Source of the DNA: Siphonodentalium dalli
Taxonomy: Eukaryota; Mollusca; Scaphopoda; Gadilida; Siphonodentaliidae
Reading direction: 5' to 3'
DNA: 64,000 nt
NCBI GenBank assembly: GCA_032622095.1
Contig: CP136061.1
Coordinates: forward strand, 52,649,762-52,713,761
This document shows, piece by piece, positions 47,341 through 57,442 of the stretch. Below the pieces are notes generated by a model that saw only the letters and a program-made list of their open reading frames with translations, was not told the origin of the DNA and ran no database searches. Within the stretch, counting starts at the first letter, position 1, and every line of letters begins with the position of its first letter. The position numbers and the translations under genes were made by a program.

Positions 47341-48725
47341 TGAGTCAATTTAATTACAGATAATAATCATGTACGTAATATTGGTACATCATTATTTACA
47401 ACAACTTGGTTTCCAAAAAGAAAATGAGAAAACAGTACTATATATACTAACCATGATGTATATTTATGTAATTTCTTCTTCTTTTTTCCCGGTTCGCTTA
47501 GAATCTTTAAATAAGTCTATCGAGATCTGTATTGTTCTATTCCGGACATGTTAAAGGTACGGTTGGCCTTGGCGGTGGGTATCCTGTGAAAATATGTACA
47601 CCCGTCAAAAACCGCCACAAACAGAAAGAACATCAAAATGTAGACAGACTTTGTCCGTATACAAATAAGAAATATCGCATAAACAGTATGTTATTGTCAT
47701 CTGTTTGACCATTGTTATGTAAACAAAAACATAAAAAGTAACTTTTCTGGTGTTTGTTTATATTATGATGGTAAACATAAAGAGCGTTCTTTGTTGGTGA
47801 ATTCCTGATATGGAACTGATAAAGAGCGTTTATGCCATTTGTGTGTGATTAGCCAGTAGCATTGTGCTGTCTTCTGTAACACAATCAGGCTCTTGCTTAG
47901 GTAAAATAGAGTAGGTCTTTGTGATAACATGCTGTTTACGCGATGGTCATCGTATATATGAACGAAACTGTATGCGTTTTAATGTTTTTCTGTTTACGGT
48001 GATTAGAACAAATATGAATATTTTCGACAACTAAGGCCTCACGTGCCTTTAATGCAATATTGGACCGTAACTTATTATTATCTGCATTGTATTCTGTCTA
48101 TGTATACCCCGGAAAGTTCTAATTTGTATATAGTGTATATATGTTTTCTCATGTACCATGTATTATAATGGCTGAGAATAAAGCATTACTTACTTACTTA
48201 CTTACTAGAGCGATTGAAAGAGACGCGAATTAGATGCGCTTGGGTGCCATTCATAGGATGCACCAGTCGACAATGTTTAATATCGATGTTTCATTTGCAC
48301 TAAATCAGTGCCCCTTTGTGTTTCGGTGTAATTTTCCAAAAGTCTTAACCCACCCGCACGCTATCTCTCCGTTGGCCGGGTTACTTTCAGAGTACGGCGG
48401 TCAAACTTTGCGCATTTTCACTACGTAGTCCGAGCGAAGCGAGGCGCTGAGAAAAAAAATTTGTCGTCGGCCACTTCGCAAACGCTGTGAAATTTAGATG
48501 AAATTTACTTTCACCGAGAGTTGGGAAGCGTATTAGTCTCAACATGGGCTCGAATATATACACAGAACATATCTACCGTTTTATTGGAACAGTACAATAC
48601 ACTTCATCCGAAATTGTATATGTGGCCATGTAACCACAGGACGGTCTCGAATGGTTATAGGATTCCGCATGTATTCAATTGTTTGGTACTCCCCTGATTA
48701 ATTTTCTGCCAATGTATGGGAAATA
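47341..48725. other. No gene recognised
   Basis: It includes a (TTAC)n run at 48187-48208. A 3'-UTR-like end with 'gagaataaagcattacttac' (AATAAA near 48177) might mark a transcript end on the plus strand, but no upstream coding sequence was found. Confidence 0.45.
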
Positions 48726-48729
48726 ATTA

Positions 48730-48737
48730 TATATAAG
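48730..48737 (+). promoter_or_regulatory. Possible TATA box TATATAAG
   Basis: It sits 38 bases before the ATG of the signal-peptide-like frame at 48775. The spacing would leave a very short 5' leader. Confidence 0.25.
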
Positions 48738-48774
48738 CAGTGCAACGATTATTCATTACGGTAGATTCTTTATT

Positions 48775-48943
48775 ATGATCTGGATTATTTCCATTTGTAT
48801 ACAGTTTTATGTAATTCTGAATTTACCTGGCATACCACATTTATCACAAAATTCAGCATACATAACAAATCATCGCTTTAAAGTTGAACAGGATACCGTG
48901 GAACTAGAAGGCAGCACTTTCAAGTCCCAAAACTTAAAAGAAA
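48775..48943 (+). CDS. Possible first coding exon with signal peptide
   Basis: From ATG 48775 the peptide begins with a hydrophobic stretch (MIWIISICIQFYVILNLPGI) typical of a secretion signal. It continues 'TNHRFKVEQDTVELEGSTFK', which loosely resembles the start of PAN/apple-like extracellular domains. A donor-like A|GTAAAA lies at 48944. The frame stays open to 49005 but becomes repetitive in composition. No downstream exon was identified. Function unknown; possibly the remnant of a secreted-protein gene. Confidence 0.35.
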
Positions 48944-49005
48944 GTAAAACTTTAAGAGGATTTGAAAGTTTTAGAAACTATAAGATAACTTTAATAATAA
49001 ACTGA

Positions 49006-49859
49006 GCTCTGACAAACCAAAGGTAGCATTTTATATGTGAGGATATAAGTTTTAAAATAAGGTATCTAAAGACCCAATTGGACCTTACATGAAAAATCGC
49101 TCCTTAAGTCAATCGGACAAGTGGTTTAAATATTTGCAAGTATTTACTTTGCACCTAAAATGTGCAAATTGAGAGTTGTGCGCTGCAAAACAAACGGGAG
49201 CGTTCTTTAGAACAAATTATCCTCTGCCAATAGATGGAAGAAGGTCAGTAGAAAATTAAGTTGCTACAATTCGATCCTAGTGCATTTAAGACACACAACG
49301 TTCACATAATTCCAATTTGCGGCGCACAACGAAGTAAGCAAATACCTTCCGCACATGTTACGAAATAGTTCCCTAGCGACAACGATATTAAAAATATATA
49401 TCAACATGAATGCAAATTCACAATTATTAATGATGATTAACAAGAATCTTGGGAAGGCACAAATAAGAACTATAAATAATATCCATCAATATTTGCTTGA
49501 CGTCTGCAATTTGAAGCGGCGAAATTAATATGCTCAGGTCGAACAAGTACCACGTGACCTCTTTCGAATTTTAGTGTTTATGGATGAAATTTGTGAAAAA
49601 GAACTTGGTTACGAGTGAGCTACAACGGGTTACTTCCGGTGAAATTGAAATTACGAAACTTTGCAACATTTATGGTATTTGAAGAAAACGAATGCATGTA
49701 GTGAGGTATGTATTTGGTAGATATGGCAAGGAATGTGAGCAGAATAAAACAGGGTCACCATTTTCGTTTCACGTATAGAGGCCCTTGAAACAAGTGGAAA
49801 CAAGTGGAAACAGACATCCCGTGACTATATAGTTGTTAAATGTTTTTTCTTAGGTTCTT
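49006..49859. other. No feature seen
   Basis: No coding or repeat content recognised before the minisatellite starts. Confidence 0.5.
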
Positions 49860-51605
49860 CTGAGACGATATTAAGACTCGGGAGCAATATTATTTCAAGT
49901 TGATTCGGTGGAAACATCACGAAACAAATTGAGACAGTGGTAACACTATGTATTTTTATTTAATTTATTTTTTTGTTTTTTTTCTTCTGATACGATGGAA
50001 ACAGATGAAACAGAGGAAACAAACCATTCCCGAACAATATTAAGACTCGGGAACAATTTTATTTCAAGTTGATTCAGTGGAAACATCACGAAACAAATTG
50101 GGACAGTGGTAACACTATATATTTTTATTTAATTTTTTTTTTTTCTTCTGATACGATGGAAACAGATGAAACAGAGGAAACAAACCATTCCCGAACAATA
50201 TTAAGACCCGGGAACAATTTTATTTCAAGTTGATTCAGTGGAAACATCACGAAACAAGCTGGGACAGTGGTTACACTTTATATTTTTATTTAATTTTTTT
50301 TCTTCTGATACGATGGAAACAGATGAAACAGAGGAAACAAACCATTCCCGAACAATATTAAGACTCGGGAACAATTTTATTTCAAGTTGATTCAGTGGAA
50401 ACATCACGAAACAAGTTGGGACAGTGGTTACACTATATATTTTTATTTAATTATATATTTTTTTTTTTTTCTGATACGATGGAAACAGATGAAACAGAGG
50501 AAACAAACCATTCCCGAACAATATTAAGACTCGGGAACAATTTTATTTCAAGTTGATTCAGTGGAAACATCACGAAACAAGCTGGGACAGTGGTTACACT
50601 ATATATTTTTATTTAATTATTTAGTTTTTTTTTTCTTCTGATATGGTGAAAACAGAGGAAACAGAGGAAACAAACCATTCCCGAACAATATTAAGACTCG
50701 GGAGCAATTTTATTTCAAGTTGATTCAGTGGAAACATCACGAAACAAGCTGGGACAGTGGTTACACTATATATTTTTATTTAATTTTTTGTTTGTTTGTT
50801 TTTTTCTGATACGATGGAAACAGATGAAACAGAGGAAACAAACCATTCCCGAACAATATTAAGACTCGGGAACAATTTTATTTCAAGTTGATTCAGTGGA
50901 AACATCACGAAACAAATTGGGACAGTGGTAACACTATATATTTTAATTTAATTTATTTTTTTGTTTTTTTTCTGATACGATGTAAACAGATGAAACAGAG
51001 GAAACAAACCATTTCCGAACAATATTAAGACTCGGGAACAATTTTATTTCAAGTTGATTCAGTGGAAACATCACGAAACAAGCTGGGACAGTGGTTACAC
51101 TATATATTTTTATTTAATTTATTTTTTTGTTTTTGTTTTTCTGATACGATGGAAACAGATGAAACAGAGGAAACAAACCATCCCCGAACAATATTAAGAC
51201 TCGGGAACAATTTTATTTCAAGTTGATTCAGTGGAAACATCACGAAACAAATTGGGACAGTGGTAACACTATATATTTTTATTTAATTTATTTTTTTGTT
51301 TTGTTTTTCTGATACGATGGAAACAGATGAAACAGAGGAAACAAACCATTTCCGAACAATATTAAGACTCGGGAACAAATTTATTTCAAGTTGATTCAGT
51401 GGAAACATCACGAAACAAGCTGGGACAGTGGTTACACTATATATTTTTATTTAATTTAATTTTTTTTCTGATACGATTGAAACAGAGGAAACAAACCATT
51501 CCCGAACAATATTAAGACTCGGGGAACAATTTTATTTCAAGTTGATTCAGTGGAAACATCACGAAACAAATTGGGACAGTGGTAACACTATATATTTTTA
51601 TTTAA
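49860..51605 (+). repeat. Minisatellite, 11 units of 157-170 bp
   Basis: 'ttaagactcggga' starts at 49871, 50040, 50201, 50358, 50524, 50691, 50859, 51024, 51194, 51362 and 51522. Units are nearly identical, and the length variation is almost all in a T-rich tract before 'ctgatacgatggaaacagat'. Each unit contains the small inverted repeat TTCCCGA...TCGGGAA. The first unit is the most diverged. Confidence 0.95.
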
Positions 51606-51894
51606 GTGGAGACTCAATGACCAGCAACAGCCTGCGAACCTATATCAATGTGTTTACAGCGTATACAAGTTTGATGCGCTAACCAACAGAGCTCTTTGTT
51701 AGTAAATAGTATGGTTATAAATACCGAAGCTGTGTAAATAAAAATATATATGGTACTTCGCTTCACTCCTCTCTTTCATTTTGGCTAATGTAATACATGT
51801 ACACCGAACGACACAATGTGTACATGGGTTTTTAGCTCACCTGAGACGAAGTCTCCGGTGTCATTAATTCCCAATCTATCATGTATTGTTCAAA
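51606..51894. other. Spacer
   Basis: It contains 'tttttagctcacctgagacg' at 51829, a phrase typical of a dispersed molluscan-type repeat. Otherwise nothing was seen. Confidence 0.4.
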
Positions 51895-52145
51895 TCAGGA
51901 CAAATAATAGCATGTCTGTCATTTGCAGAATGAGGTCCCCAGAGGGTGAATTTAGTGATACTATCCCGCACAGCGGCCTAGCATCACCAAATTCACCATC
52001 TGGAGACCTCATTCTGCTTAGGCCTCATCTTCTGGGAAGTATCTATAGTATCAACGTTGTTAGTTATATTTCCCTTCTAGGAAGTTTCTATATCCCCTAA
52101 TTTGCAGAAGATAAATTCATAATTGAGGTGCCCAATGGGTGAACA
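51895..52145. repeat. Direct repeat L copy 1 with hairpin
   Basis: Matches 52330-52606. The 'cttctaggaagtttctatat', 'cccctaatttgcagaagata' and 'ttgaggtgcccaatgggtga' phrases are shared. Confidence 0.85.
51925..52017. repeat. 93-bp hairpin GCAGAATGAGGTCC
   Basis: Arms of about 40 bp (GCAGAATGAGGTCCCCAGAG ... complement) around TATCCCGCACAGCGGCCTAG. A second hairpin at 52210-52302 has the same arms, with the central bases in the opposite orientation. Confidence 0.9.
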
Positions 52146-52209
52146 CCACCGACTTGAACTGGGGAACTTCAATCTTATCCTAGGTCTGCCATAGCAGTTG
52201 AGGGCCTTA

Positions 52210-52302
52210 GCAGAATGAGGTCCCCAGAGGGTGAATTTAGTGATGCTAGCCCACTGTGCGGGATAGCGTCACTAAATTCACCCTCTGAGGACCTCATTCT
52301 GC
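52210..52302. repeat. 93-bp hairpin, second copy (inverted centre)
   Basis: Same arms as 51925-52017. The centre reads GCTAGCCCACTGTGCGGGAT, the reverse complement type of the first copy. Confidence 0.9.
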
Positions 52303-52329
52303 AAATGACAGACACACTATTACACTATT

Positions 52330-52606
52330 TCAAGGCTTGATTGTATAATACATTGTGTTGCTTGAGGCCAAGCATGCACAATGTAGGAACAGACATGACT
52401 TTAGTGATGCTATCCCACACAGTGCGCTAGCATCACCAAATTCACCATCTGGAGACCTCATTGTGCTTACGCCTCATCTTCTGCGAAGTATCTATAGTAT
52501 CAAATTTACATTGTTGTTAGTTAAATTTCCCTTCTAGGAAGTTTCTATATCCCCTAATTTGCAGAAGATAAAATTCATAATTGAGGTGCCCAATGGGTGA
52601 ACCCGT
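52330..52606. repeat. Direct repeat L copy 2
   Basis: Repeats 51895-52145 but retains only one arm of the hairpin (from about 52400). Confidence 0.85.
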
Positions 52607-52612
52607 ATAAGA

Positions 52613-52749
52613 TACAGTAATGCCCTAAATAATCGACCCCTTAACCACAGCAGAATTATGGATAACTTTTCAGGATTTAGTCGGAAATATGGCTTGTTGC
52701 CATTCATCGGAAAGCTCTCAGTGAATCGATTATTTAGGGCATTACTGTA
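52613..52749. mobile_element. 137-bp Tc1/mariner-type MITE
   Basis: Perfect 24-bp terminal inverted repeats begin TACAGTAATGCCCTAAATAA. TA at both outer edges is the expected target site of Tc1/mariner elements. The interior is non-coding. Confidence 0.85.
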
Positions 52750-53289
52750 TATCCCTTCAGCATTGACCCTACAACCTTAGTTGATCTCGCATCCAATTTG
52801 GATATTAAATAGCCTCCCGTCAGTCTTTTTCTGGTGTGGTATTTATAAAGCAGACAGTGTATATAGGATGTTGATAACAGCCGATTATTTAGCGACGAGG
52901 TTAGATGGCTTTCGTTAATTGGACTTTCCAACTGCACCCCTTGAACCTGATACAAATTACTCAAGTCCTGGAAGTTCCATATGACCCCACCCCATTTGTG
53001 AACAAGTACAACAATTTTATAAACTATTTGAAATTTCCAACCTTACACCCCACTATTGTGTTTGAAATGTTCCAACTGACGCAATTTCAGTCCAAAAACA
53101 AGATCAAAAGTAGGGAAATATCTGAAAACTGTAAGGGCAATTTCAAGTCATATGTGTCTCAAGTATTCACCTAATGTTCTCTCAAGCAGGAGACTCCCAA
53201 CTGTTGAAAACTTTGACGATTGCCGGAATGTACAAAACACAATAAGTTGTTATCAAAACAAGGATATCAGTAGAGTCCTGCCAACATAT
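52750..53289. other. Probable 3' untranslated/flanking region of the fucosyltransferase
   Basis: On the minus strand this follows the stop codon. No clear AATAAA (TTTATT on plus) was found close by. An 89-codon plus-strand frame (52905-53174) starts at a true ATG but has no domain and is not called. Confidence 0.4.
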
Positions 53290-54242
53290 TTAGTCCAGTC
53301 CAATCCATCTCGGATAAAAATGATCAAGAAAGTCACTAGAGTAACACTTCCTGATTTCAGATCCTTCTCTTACGGGATGGCGGTAATAAACTGTAATCCC
53401 ATCAGCAAGAAACCCCGCCCACCATCCAAACGTGCCAACACTCATTATCGTATGATTGCACATAGTTAGTATCGCCATATCCACTGGACCCGGATTAATA
53501 TCCTCAATTAATATCACGTTTTCAACTAAAATGTTCTTTGTTACCCATGACCTGTCCGCCGGGGCCGTCGCCACAATAAAAACGACGCTTTTGAATATTT
53601 GTTTGAAGTAATTAATAGCTCTAATGAAGTACTCTTTAGGGGCGACTTGATATCCTCTTTCCACGTCCTCAGGACCCAGTTTGTCCCCTCTTCGCACATG
53701 AATCCCAACATACTTAACATGAGAAGGGTTGATATTGTATTTTCTGGTGTGAGTTCTTAAATAGGTTGATGCTGTATCGCGAATTCGTTCGTTGAAAATG
53801 AACTGCTCCCGAATCTGAGACTCAACGGCCTTGAAATACTTCCATGATTGCAAAAATGTTCGATGAATGTTATAACTGTGTCCAGGCATGAGATCCGTAT
53901 AGATATTATCGTCATAAGCGCATCCTGATTTCTCTTTCACCTGGGGAAAACTTGGACATTCCTGTTCATCTATCGCCTCCCCGTGAATATTCTTGAACGC
54001 TCTAAACACTTCGGACTGCTTTGGTAGTATGAGTTTCTTTTGCAGCAAAGTAGCTATACCATAACCTGACGCGTATTGAAACATTTTATTTGCGAGGCCA
54101 ATCCCCACAAGAGGGTTAATACAGATAGAGCTCGCAACAGATCGAGGTGGCAAAATAACATCTTCATTTTTTTCAGATAGTAAATATGAACTCGACTTCC
54201 ACAGGGACACTCCAAAAAAGAGCACCAAGATGATTTTCAAAT
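53290..54242 (-). CDS. Alpha-1,2-fucosyltransferase-like protein (GT11), last coding exon
   Basis: Transfers fucose from GDP-fucose to a terminal galactose in an alpha-1,2 linkage (family function), expected in the Golgi as a type II membrane protein. About 316 codons are read. A hydrophobic stretch at residues 2-14 may be part of the signal anchor. The N-terminal motif is 'GIGLANKMFQYASG' (about 46-59), matching G-x-GNQMF-YA of the family. Next come 'FLQSWKYF' (129-136), the GDP-fucose motif 'VGIHVRRGDKL' (178-188), 'FIVATAPADRSW' (221-232) and the C-terminal 'CNHTIMSVGTFGWWAGFLAD' (261-280), followed by a stop at 53290-53292. Length fits vertebrate FUT1/FUT2 minus a short N-terminus. The first in-frame codon is TTG, directly after a splice acceptor, so the start lies on an upstream exon and the frame is entered in phase (AT completes a split codon). 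No internal stop or frameshift was seen. Confidence 0.88.
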
Positions 54243-54258
54243 CTGAAAAAAAGGAGAT
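54243..54258 (-). promoter_or_regulatory. 3' splice acceptor of the fucosyltransferase exon
   Basis: Read on the minus strand: CTCCTTTTTTTCAG followed by ATTTGAAAATC. The pyrimidine tract and CAG explain the absence of an ATG at the exon start. Confidence 0.8.
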
Positions 54259-54340
54259 AAATGAAATACCAAATTTGTTTGACTATTGAATCATTGAGCA
54301 GGTTGTACTGTATAAAAAATCAAAATAATGTGTATTACAC

Positions 54341-54768
54341 TTAACCCTTTACCCAACAACCGGCCAACAACCGGCCAAAAACGCCCAAATAAAGCTTCAA
54401 CAGCCTAAAATATCTTCGGTCTGTCTCAATAACACCATACAAATATGGATATCATTGGAACCAGTTTATTGACCACATTGTGATGGTTACAGTTATGCCC
54501 TGTGCCAATGCATTCTCTTATATATGTGAGTCGACCATAGGTCGCCTCGCATATATAAGAGAATGCATTGGCCTTTAACAATTTTATAATTTTTTCTTAC
54601 ATTTTTTAACATTTTTTATAATATTTTTCTACATTCTTTGACAATTTTATTATTTTTAATATGTGTTAAGCCAATGCATTCTCTTATATATGCGAGGCGA
54701 CCTATTGTCGACTCGCATATATAAGAGAATGCATTGGCACATGGCCGTTCTGTTGGTTAAAGGGTTAA
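54341..54768 (-). mobile_element. piggyBac-like MITE P copy 1 (two internal hairpins)
   Basis: The ends are TTAACCCTTTACCCAACA on both sides (one substitution on the right), so TTAA is both edge and expected target site, and CCCTTT resembles piggyBac termini. The hairpins are at 54505-54571 and 54671-54737. It is in opposite orientation to P2 and P3. Its right TTAA is also the left TTAA of the next element. Confidence 0.85.
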
Positions 54769-55300
54769 AGGTGGATTATCTCTTTGTAAACATGTATTAT
54801 ATAGTTACCGGGGTATAAAATATTAGATCTGAATCGAAGACTCCTGACCGGAAATGCTTCTATCGATTAATAGTGATTTTATTTCGAATATGTTCTGGTC
54901 TAAGAAAGTGTGGTTGTTTAGCTAACGAACAATATTAGTTACTGTTAACAGAGACCAGAAATTTTATTGCGTAATTTTGTCACAAATAAACGTTAATTAT
55001 ACCCATTATCGCTTATAACTATGGAATAAAACAATACGACCAATCAATCTGGGACATTTGACGTTCGGTATGTAGCCGTAGGAACAGCCTAATGCTCTCT
55101 ATCGCTATATGGTATCACTCGAATGGTCTGCTCTAAAAATAGACGAATAAAGTGTCCCAATTAATCGTCTCATTTCATAATAAAATATTCGAAATAAAAT
55201 CAATAGTAATTGACAGAAGCCTTTCCGGACAGGGGTCTTCAGTTCATATTTATTATTTTATACCCACGCAACTATTTAAAATTTGTTATTTCAAGAGATA
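54765..55300. mobile_element. MITE family C copy 4
   Basis: It begins TTAAAGGTGGATTATCTCTTT and ends AAGAGATAATCCATCTTTA. The right TTAA has been lost. It abuts P1, sharing one TTAA. Confidence 0.8.
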
Positions 55301-55707
55301 ATCCATCTTTATACTGGACAAAGACCACAAACAATCTATAATGTTTTGCATTGATAACACTTATAAAAATCACCACATCATCTAACTTACAAAATATCTT
55401 TGTAACAAGTTGCGTCGTTTTAAATTAGTCATCAATAAAAACAACTATATATAACATCTAAACAATGTTTATTTTACTGAAACTGACAGAATACCAAACA
55501 ATCTATAAAGTTTTAATGTCATCATTGGCTAAACTTATAAAAATAACCATATCATGTAAATTAAAACATTTTTGTAAGGTATAAATAACGATTGGGCGGA
55601 TGTTATTGTTATGGCGAAAACCAATAAAGAAGATACACGATTGAACAATCGAAAGGACAAACTGCAAGGTAGAGTTCAGTCCCCTCGCTATACACGTTGG
55701 TCTGACC
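55301..55707. repeat. Diverged repeat stretch
   Basis: Two imperfect copies of 'aaacaatctataa(t/a)gtttt' and 'tgtttattttactgaaactg' phrases, also seen in modules A and B, within 170 bp. No gene is present. Confidence 0.5.
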
Positions 55708-55830
55708 ATTTTAAGCACAGGCGCCTGGGGGAAATTACTAAAATACCAATATAGACTATACCAGTGTACACTGGTATAGTCTATATTGGTATTTTAGTAA
55801 TTTTCCCCAGGCGCCTGTGATTTTAAGCAC
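55708..55830. mobile_element. 104-nt snapback element with 11-bp target duplication
   Basis: 55716-55819 is a palindrome with 52-base arms, one mismatch and no loop (centre GTGT|ACAC). It is flanked by direct repeats ATTTTAAGCAC at 55708-55718 and 55820-55830. The ends read CACAGGCGCCTGGGG. A half copy is at 40972-41032. Confidence 0.85.
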
Positions 55831-56299
55831 TGACAAATTCAGTAAAATGTATTATTTCCTTACATTCTCTATACACGATAGCAGTGTTCAACCCAGCAAC
55901 GTGAATTTCGTTACTTATTCCTTATTCGCAAAATATCGGAAATTTTGTAAGTGGCCAGGTGGGCGGAACATTTTGGGCCGAACAAAATTTGGGTCGAGTT
56001 CGTAAAAGTGGTCCGAAAAAGTGTCGAACCTGTGCTCGGTCCGAAATTTTTTAGAAAATGTGGCAAGATAGATTTAAATTGTTCTGATGTTTGATATTCC
56101 ATTCAGTAATTAGTGTGACGCTGTTGTTGTTTGTTAGTCAAATAAATTCCTATTTTGTGCCAATTGCATGTTTGAACTGAAATGGCCATAAGTTGGAAAT
56201 TTCCAATCATAAGAGTGTGCTAGGTTGTAAAATTCCAGCAGTTGGAAAATTTACGTTGTTAGTGGACAGTAGTTGTACACTTAAAAGATGTTGATTTGG

Positions 56300-56480
56300 T
56301 AAAACGACGACGACGATGATGACGACGAGAAGCAGACGACAACGACGATGATGATTGTTGTTGTTGTTGTTTCAGGTTACGACAATTATGATGATTAAAA
56401 TTATGACGACGACGAAGACAACGACGACGACGAAGAAAAAGATTACGATGACGAAGAATACGATGATTATGATGATGGTA
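56300..56480 (+). repeat. (GAC/GAT)n trinucleotide tract
   Basis: Dense 'gacgacgacgatgatg' runs, interrupted near 56360 by (TTG)n. Confidence 0.95.
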
Positions 56481-56489
56481 TGGGTGCCG

Positions 56490-56836
56490 GCAACGTCTCT
56501 AGTCTACCCTATTTGATCCCTAGAAATATACATACATTTGATAGGTCTTCCCTTCCAGATTCTTGGCGTGCGGATTGCAATTTTGGCACATATATGCTCC
56601 ATCCAACATAAATGAAATCGTCTGCGTTGTGGTCACGGATGTGGAGGCGAAACACTGTAAATCTTATGTATGATAACCTGTAAAAGAAAATCAACCGGGT
56701 TATTTATATTGTGTTATTTCATGCACATGACATTTGTGTCTGTGTCCTTTGTACATAGATTCAACTTGAATGTTTTTTTCAAACTCGGTATCAACATTGA
56801 AACTGGTACTGGAGCTATTATTCCTATATTAGCAAG
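56490..56836. repeat. Dispersed repeat family I, copy 2
   Basis: A copy of 39478-39850. It ends at 'ttagcaag', exactly where MITE P2 begins. Confidence 0.75.
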
Positions 56837-57236
56837 TTAACCCTTTACCCAACAGAACGGCCCTGTGCCAATGCATTCTCTTATATATGCGAGTCGACCA
56901 TAGGTCGCCTCGCATATATAAGAGAATGCATTGGCTTAACACATTAAAAATTATAAAATTGTTAAAGAATGTAAGAAAAAATGGTAAAAAGTGTTAAAAA
57001 AAGATTTTTTTTAGGCCAATGCATTCTCTTATATATGCGAGGCGACCTATGGTCGACTCGCATATATAAGAGAATGCATTGGCACAGGGCATAACTGTAA
57101 CTATCACAATGTGGTCAAGGAGCCGGTTCCAATGATATCCATATTTGTATGGTTCTATTGAGACAGACCGAAGATATTTTAGGCTGTTGAAGCTTTATTT
57201 GGCCGGTTTTGGCCGGTTTGTTGGGTAAAGGGTTAA
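56837..57236 (+). mobile_element. piggyBac-like MITE P copy 2
   Basis: 400 bp from TTAA to TTAA with TTAACCCTTTACCCAACA ends. The hairpins are at 56868-56934 and 57016-57082. Nearly identical to P3 only 206 bp downstream, implying very recent insertion or duplication. Confidence 0.88.
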
Positions 57237-57248
57237 AAGCCCTTCAAT

Positions 57249-57378
57249 GTGGCGCGTGGCACGCTGTAATCCTGTGGGTGGCGTGTGGCACGCTGTAATC
57301 ATGTGGTGTTCACAATGTGGCGTGTGGCACGCTGTAATCCTGTGGGTGGCGTGTGGCACGCTGTAATCCTGTGGTGTT
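57249..57378 (+). repeat. Short tandem repeat GGCGTGTGGCACGCTGTAAT
   Basis: 'gtggcgtgtggcacgctgta' occurs four times in two pairs, separated by 'gtggtgttcac'. It lies between MITE copies P2 and P3. Confidence 0.9.
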
Positions 57379-57442
57379 CACCTACGGCGCAATGAGAGCT
57401 TGCGGAAGTACTGCGTGGTTCGCTACGCTGGTATTTTCGTAA

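Noticed and set aside
47015-47363. Tyr/Val/Cys-rich frames near 47.1 kb
   Set aside because: They are products of the TG/TA microsatellite.
52905-53174. 89-codon frame with true ATG, downstream of the fucosyltransferase on the opposite strand
   Set aside because: No domain, no promoter and no splice context, and composition like the surrounding non-coding DNA.
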